Origin: Lingula anatina
Taxonomy: Eukaryota; Brachiopoda; Lingulata; Lingulida; Lingulidae
Reading direction: 5' to 3'
NCBI RefSeq assembly: GCF_001039355.2
Contig: NW_019775472.1
Coordinates: 273,641 to 337,640 of the forward strand
Length of the DNA stretch: 64,000 nucleotides
The notes beneath the pieces were generated by a model. The model did no database searches. It was not told the origin of the DNA and saw only the letters and a program-made list of their open reading frames with translations. Made by a program: the position numbers and the translations under genes. Shown here in pieces: positions 61,472 to 64,000 of this stretch; position 1 is the first letter of the stretch, and every line of letters starts with the position of its first letter.

Positions 61472-62815
61472 GCCTCATATGCCAATTGTGAATACTAAGA
61501 TGCTTCAAATATACCAGATTCAGTGGGGAATGAATGACGAGAGTTAGGTTTGAACATATCTGTATCTTGAAACACTTATATTCTAAAAAATAAGCCCTCT
61601 AAAAGACATGACAGGCGCATTAAACTTTATATAGCGAATGTAAATAATAATAAAATAAAGGAAGTTTAAACGCTTTCTGGTAGCATATATCAAAGACTTC
61701 TGACAAAGTAACGATTTATAAACCTGCCCTTGAAATCTAATATGGTCCAACTGGGCACACCATTTCCTTAGGCTTCTCCTTTTTAAATCACAGTTGTAGC
61801 ATAAGAACCATTCTAAATTTATATTTCTTGACGTACTTTGTAGCACATGTATCGATAGACACTAGTACTTTTCAATCATTACGGTAAAATGAATTTAGAA
61901 CATATTGTTGTTTTTTTTTCAAAAAATTGGATGGAATGTACAGTGTATCTTGGAGACTAGGGGTAAATTTCAGGGATTTATTTCTAATATTTACAATCCA
62001 TGTAAGTGATTCAAATCCAATCGCCTTTGCTAAAAAATAATTGGAACAGATAATCGTCTGGAACAGATCCTGTATATGATGTGCAAGTCCATCGCCATGT
62101 TATAAAACCTATAATTTGCCGCCAACATTGTCTGACGTGTAACACTGTTGCAAAGTGTAAATATAGTCTGTTTGCACATATATTGATTGTATAGATTACA
62201 GAGATTTTTAATTGCTTATTTATTTGTATTTTTATGATCAATATTTTTCTATTGAAAACAGTCGCTGAATCGTTATCCGTAAAAAAAATTCAATTTTAAA
62301 TTTAAAAAATAACACTGTGATCATCTTTCCTATTACGCTTAATAAAATTTGGTACCAAAAATCTCCAATTATATACGTTGATGATTATAGGAGCCTGATC
62401 CTTTCTTTAGAAAAACCTGTGAAAATAACACTAGATAAAACAAATTTCAATATAAAAACCACATAACGCGTGGATCACGTTTAAACCCCGTGCTTATTTC
62501 GCCACACACCCAGTAGTGCTAGACGTCTAGGGACACTGATAATCCCGCCTGAGTAAATACATACATCTTATCTAATTGATGTACTCATTTAAAGATACAG
62601 AGGGATAAAGAGGGAACTTCACCACTTTCCAAAGGACAGGGTCCAAGAGGCACCTTAAGAGGAAGGAGAACTATTGGCATTAATCAAGGCGTTTCCTATG
62701 GACCAAGTGGACAAGGGATGGGCATGGATGTGTGTTTTAGGTACAGTGGTATTACTTCCAGAGTAAAGTATCTTCGTGAAACTGTCATTTTGATATACCC
62801 AACAAAAAGGAGCCG

Positions 62816-62868
62816 TTCAGAGCGAGCTAGTACGCACTTACTCATTCTGAACGGGGCCTAAGTCTTCA
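62816..62868. mobile_element. Minimal GCCGTTCAGA hairpin
   Basis: GAGCCGTTCAGAGCGAGCTAG then ACTCATTCTGAACGGGGCC; a ~53-bp inverted repeat whose ends resemble the GGCCATTCAGAATGAG family at 16646 with a shifted consensus. Confidence 0.5.
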
Positions 62869-63390
62869 ATCTCAAAAGTTCGAAACCAAAACGAAATGGT
62901 CACTTCATTGAACTTGACCCATTGACACATATGTATGTGTCTTTTCCTTGGCCTGTCTAAAACAGTCCAAGTGCCCTGATGTGTTATCGATGACTGTTTG
63001 TTTTCCTATTTACACCGTTGTCAATAGGCCCTCTATCATAGAGTCTATGTACAGAGTGCTCCAAACATGTGCCCAATTTGCTTGTTTTTAATTTCAAAAT
63101 GGATGCCTTCTTGTAAAAAAAAAGTGAAAATCGGATAACAAAGAAATTAAAATCACATGAATGTGTTGATATGCTCTGAAAGTTACTATTACGTTCATTT
63201 CTTTTTTCCAGTTTTGTCCTTCCTTGTCTCAGTAATCTTTTTTGAATTGAAGACATTATTTTTCACATAGGTCCCTCTACACACAATGGACAATAGAAGT
63301 GTCACCCCTGAATCAGAGTAATCAAGTAATAATCAAGTAATCAATAATCAAAGTAGGCAGATCTTGAGTAGTTATAATGCCTGGTGTATA

Positions 63391-64000
63391 CAGGGTTACC
63401 ACTTAATATGGAATATTATTTTTTGGCGAGTAAATTTTCTACAAAATATTTAATTTCTCTCTAACTACTTTAAATCTAAAACTGAGGTGTCACTCCATGT
63501 GTAGCCAGGTGTGTTACCTAATTACCACAAAACTCTCGAAACAATTGATGCATGCAGCTGCATGTTCTGTTGTCAGAAATGTGAGGGGTGGTCTTTTCGG
63601 CAATTTCTGCCCTTGTATAAAAACGCATGGGTTTGGTCAATCTTTGGAGTGTGTTTAGAGAAGCAACAAAGGGATCGCTCTGAAACTTGACTGGTACCGT
63701 AGTGAAGATATGGTTCGACAGCTAAGCAACGCAGCTTACTATGGGATTCTTGCTCTCAGAGAAAATGACCAGAAACGGACAGCCATTGCCAGGCAATGCA
63801 ACATTTATCAGGAACCGTTAGTAAAGTCCTCCAAAGAAGTGCTACAACAGGGGGACCTACTCCAATACCTCGACCTGGGTGTCCGCGTATCACACCAGGA
63901 AGACAGGATCGCTTTCTCCATAGAGTGCGCCGTGCTGGTCGTCAAAGACAACCAGTGTCTTCAGAAAAGAGTGGCAGAATGTCATTCAAACGCCCGTTTC
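63391..64000 (+). pseudogene. Tc1/mariner transposase N-terminus, frameshifted, cut by right edge
   Basis: ATG at 63710 opens MVRQLSNAAYYGILALREND then QKRTAIARQCNI, the first helix-turn-helix of Tc1 transposases. The frame shifts near 63808, after which GTVSKVLQRS, PIPRPGCPRITPGRQDRF and LHRVRRAG continue into the GRPR-like linker and the second DNA-binding domain. The catalytic DDE domain would lie beyond the window. A possible left terminus is TA followed by CAGGGTTACCACTTAATATG at 63391. The frame break makes this copy inactive unless it is a sequencing error. Confidence 0.75.

Larger units (their letters stand above)
60940..63390. other. Region downstream of the SLC16-like fragment
   Basis: Contains a two-copy ~92-bp tandem repeat at 61284-61471 and a minimal GCCGTTCAGA hairpin at 62816-62868. 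No C-terminal transporter exons recognised. Confidence 0.4.

Noticed and set aside
1-64000. CRISPR arrays, bacterial operons, rRNA or tRNA genes
   Set aside because: Spliced eukaryotic genes throughout; no spacer-repeat pattern or structural RNA gene was recognised.

Overview
The window is eukaryotic nuclear DNA from an animal, most likely a marine invertebrate. Genes are split by GT-AG introns and lie far apart in AT-rich DNA crowded with hairpin-forming non-autonomous transposons, microsatellites, Penelope-like, LINE and Tc1 relics. The vertebrate-like HENMT1 and ABHD14A, and a neuropeptide-type precursor, fit an invertebrate deuterostome (hemichordate or cephalochordate), but a lophotrochozoan cannot be excluded from sequence alone.

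Layout. 1-3.7 kb: HENMT1, the piRNA 3'-end methyltransferase, on the minus strand and cut by the left edge. 3.7-9 kb: ABHD14A-like hydrolase on the plus strand, divergent from HENMT1. 9.3-14.3 kb: foldback elements and simple repeats. 15.1-20.4 kb: two minus-strand two-exon genes for small secreted proteins that share a C-terminal HCC(M/L)(V/I)G; I do not recognise the family. 22.4-23.1 kb: a ~410-bp palindrome and an AACGTT hairpin element. 24.4-27.2 kb: a foldback element, a hammerhead-ribozyme-like motif and a broken Penelope-like reverse transcriptase with its halves in opposite orientation. 29.8-33.1 kb: a three-exon neuropeptide-type precursor on the minus strand. 34.5-40.9 kb: transposon copies and a three-unit tandem array (1.5-2.0 kb units) in which units differ by presence or absence of two hairpin elements, giving clean empty sites. 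43.7-46.65 kb: a 1,467-bp near-exact duplication with a single N at the junction, probably an assembly artefact. 47.7-48.1 kb: one possible terminal exon. 49.5-50.5 kb: a LINE relic carrying a foldback insertion. 54-58.9 kb: more foldback elements and a degenerate minisatellite. 59.96-60.93 kb: two exons of an SLC16 monocarboxylate-transporter-like gene with two reading-frame breaks. 63.4-64 kb: a Tc1-like transposase, frameshifted and cut by the right edge.

Functional links are limited. HENMT1 and ABHD14 share an upstream region and may use a bidirectional promoter. The secreted-protein pair is probably a tandem paralogous cluster. The rest of the window is mainly a record of transposon insertion, including insertions touching splice sites of HENMT1, itself a transposon-silencing gene.
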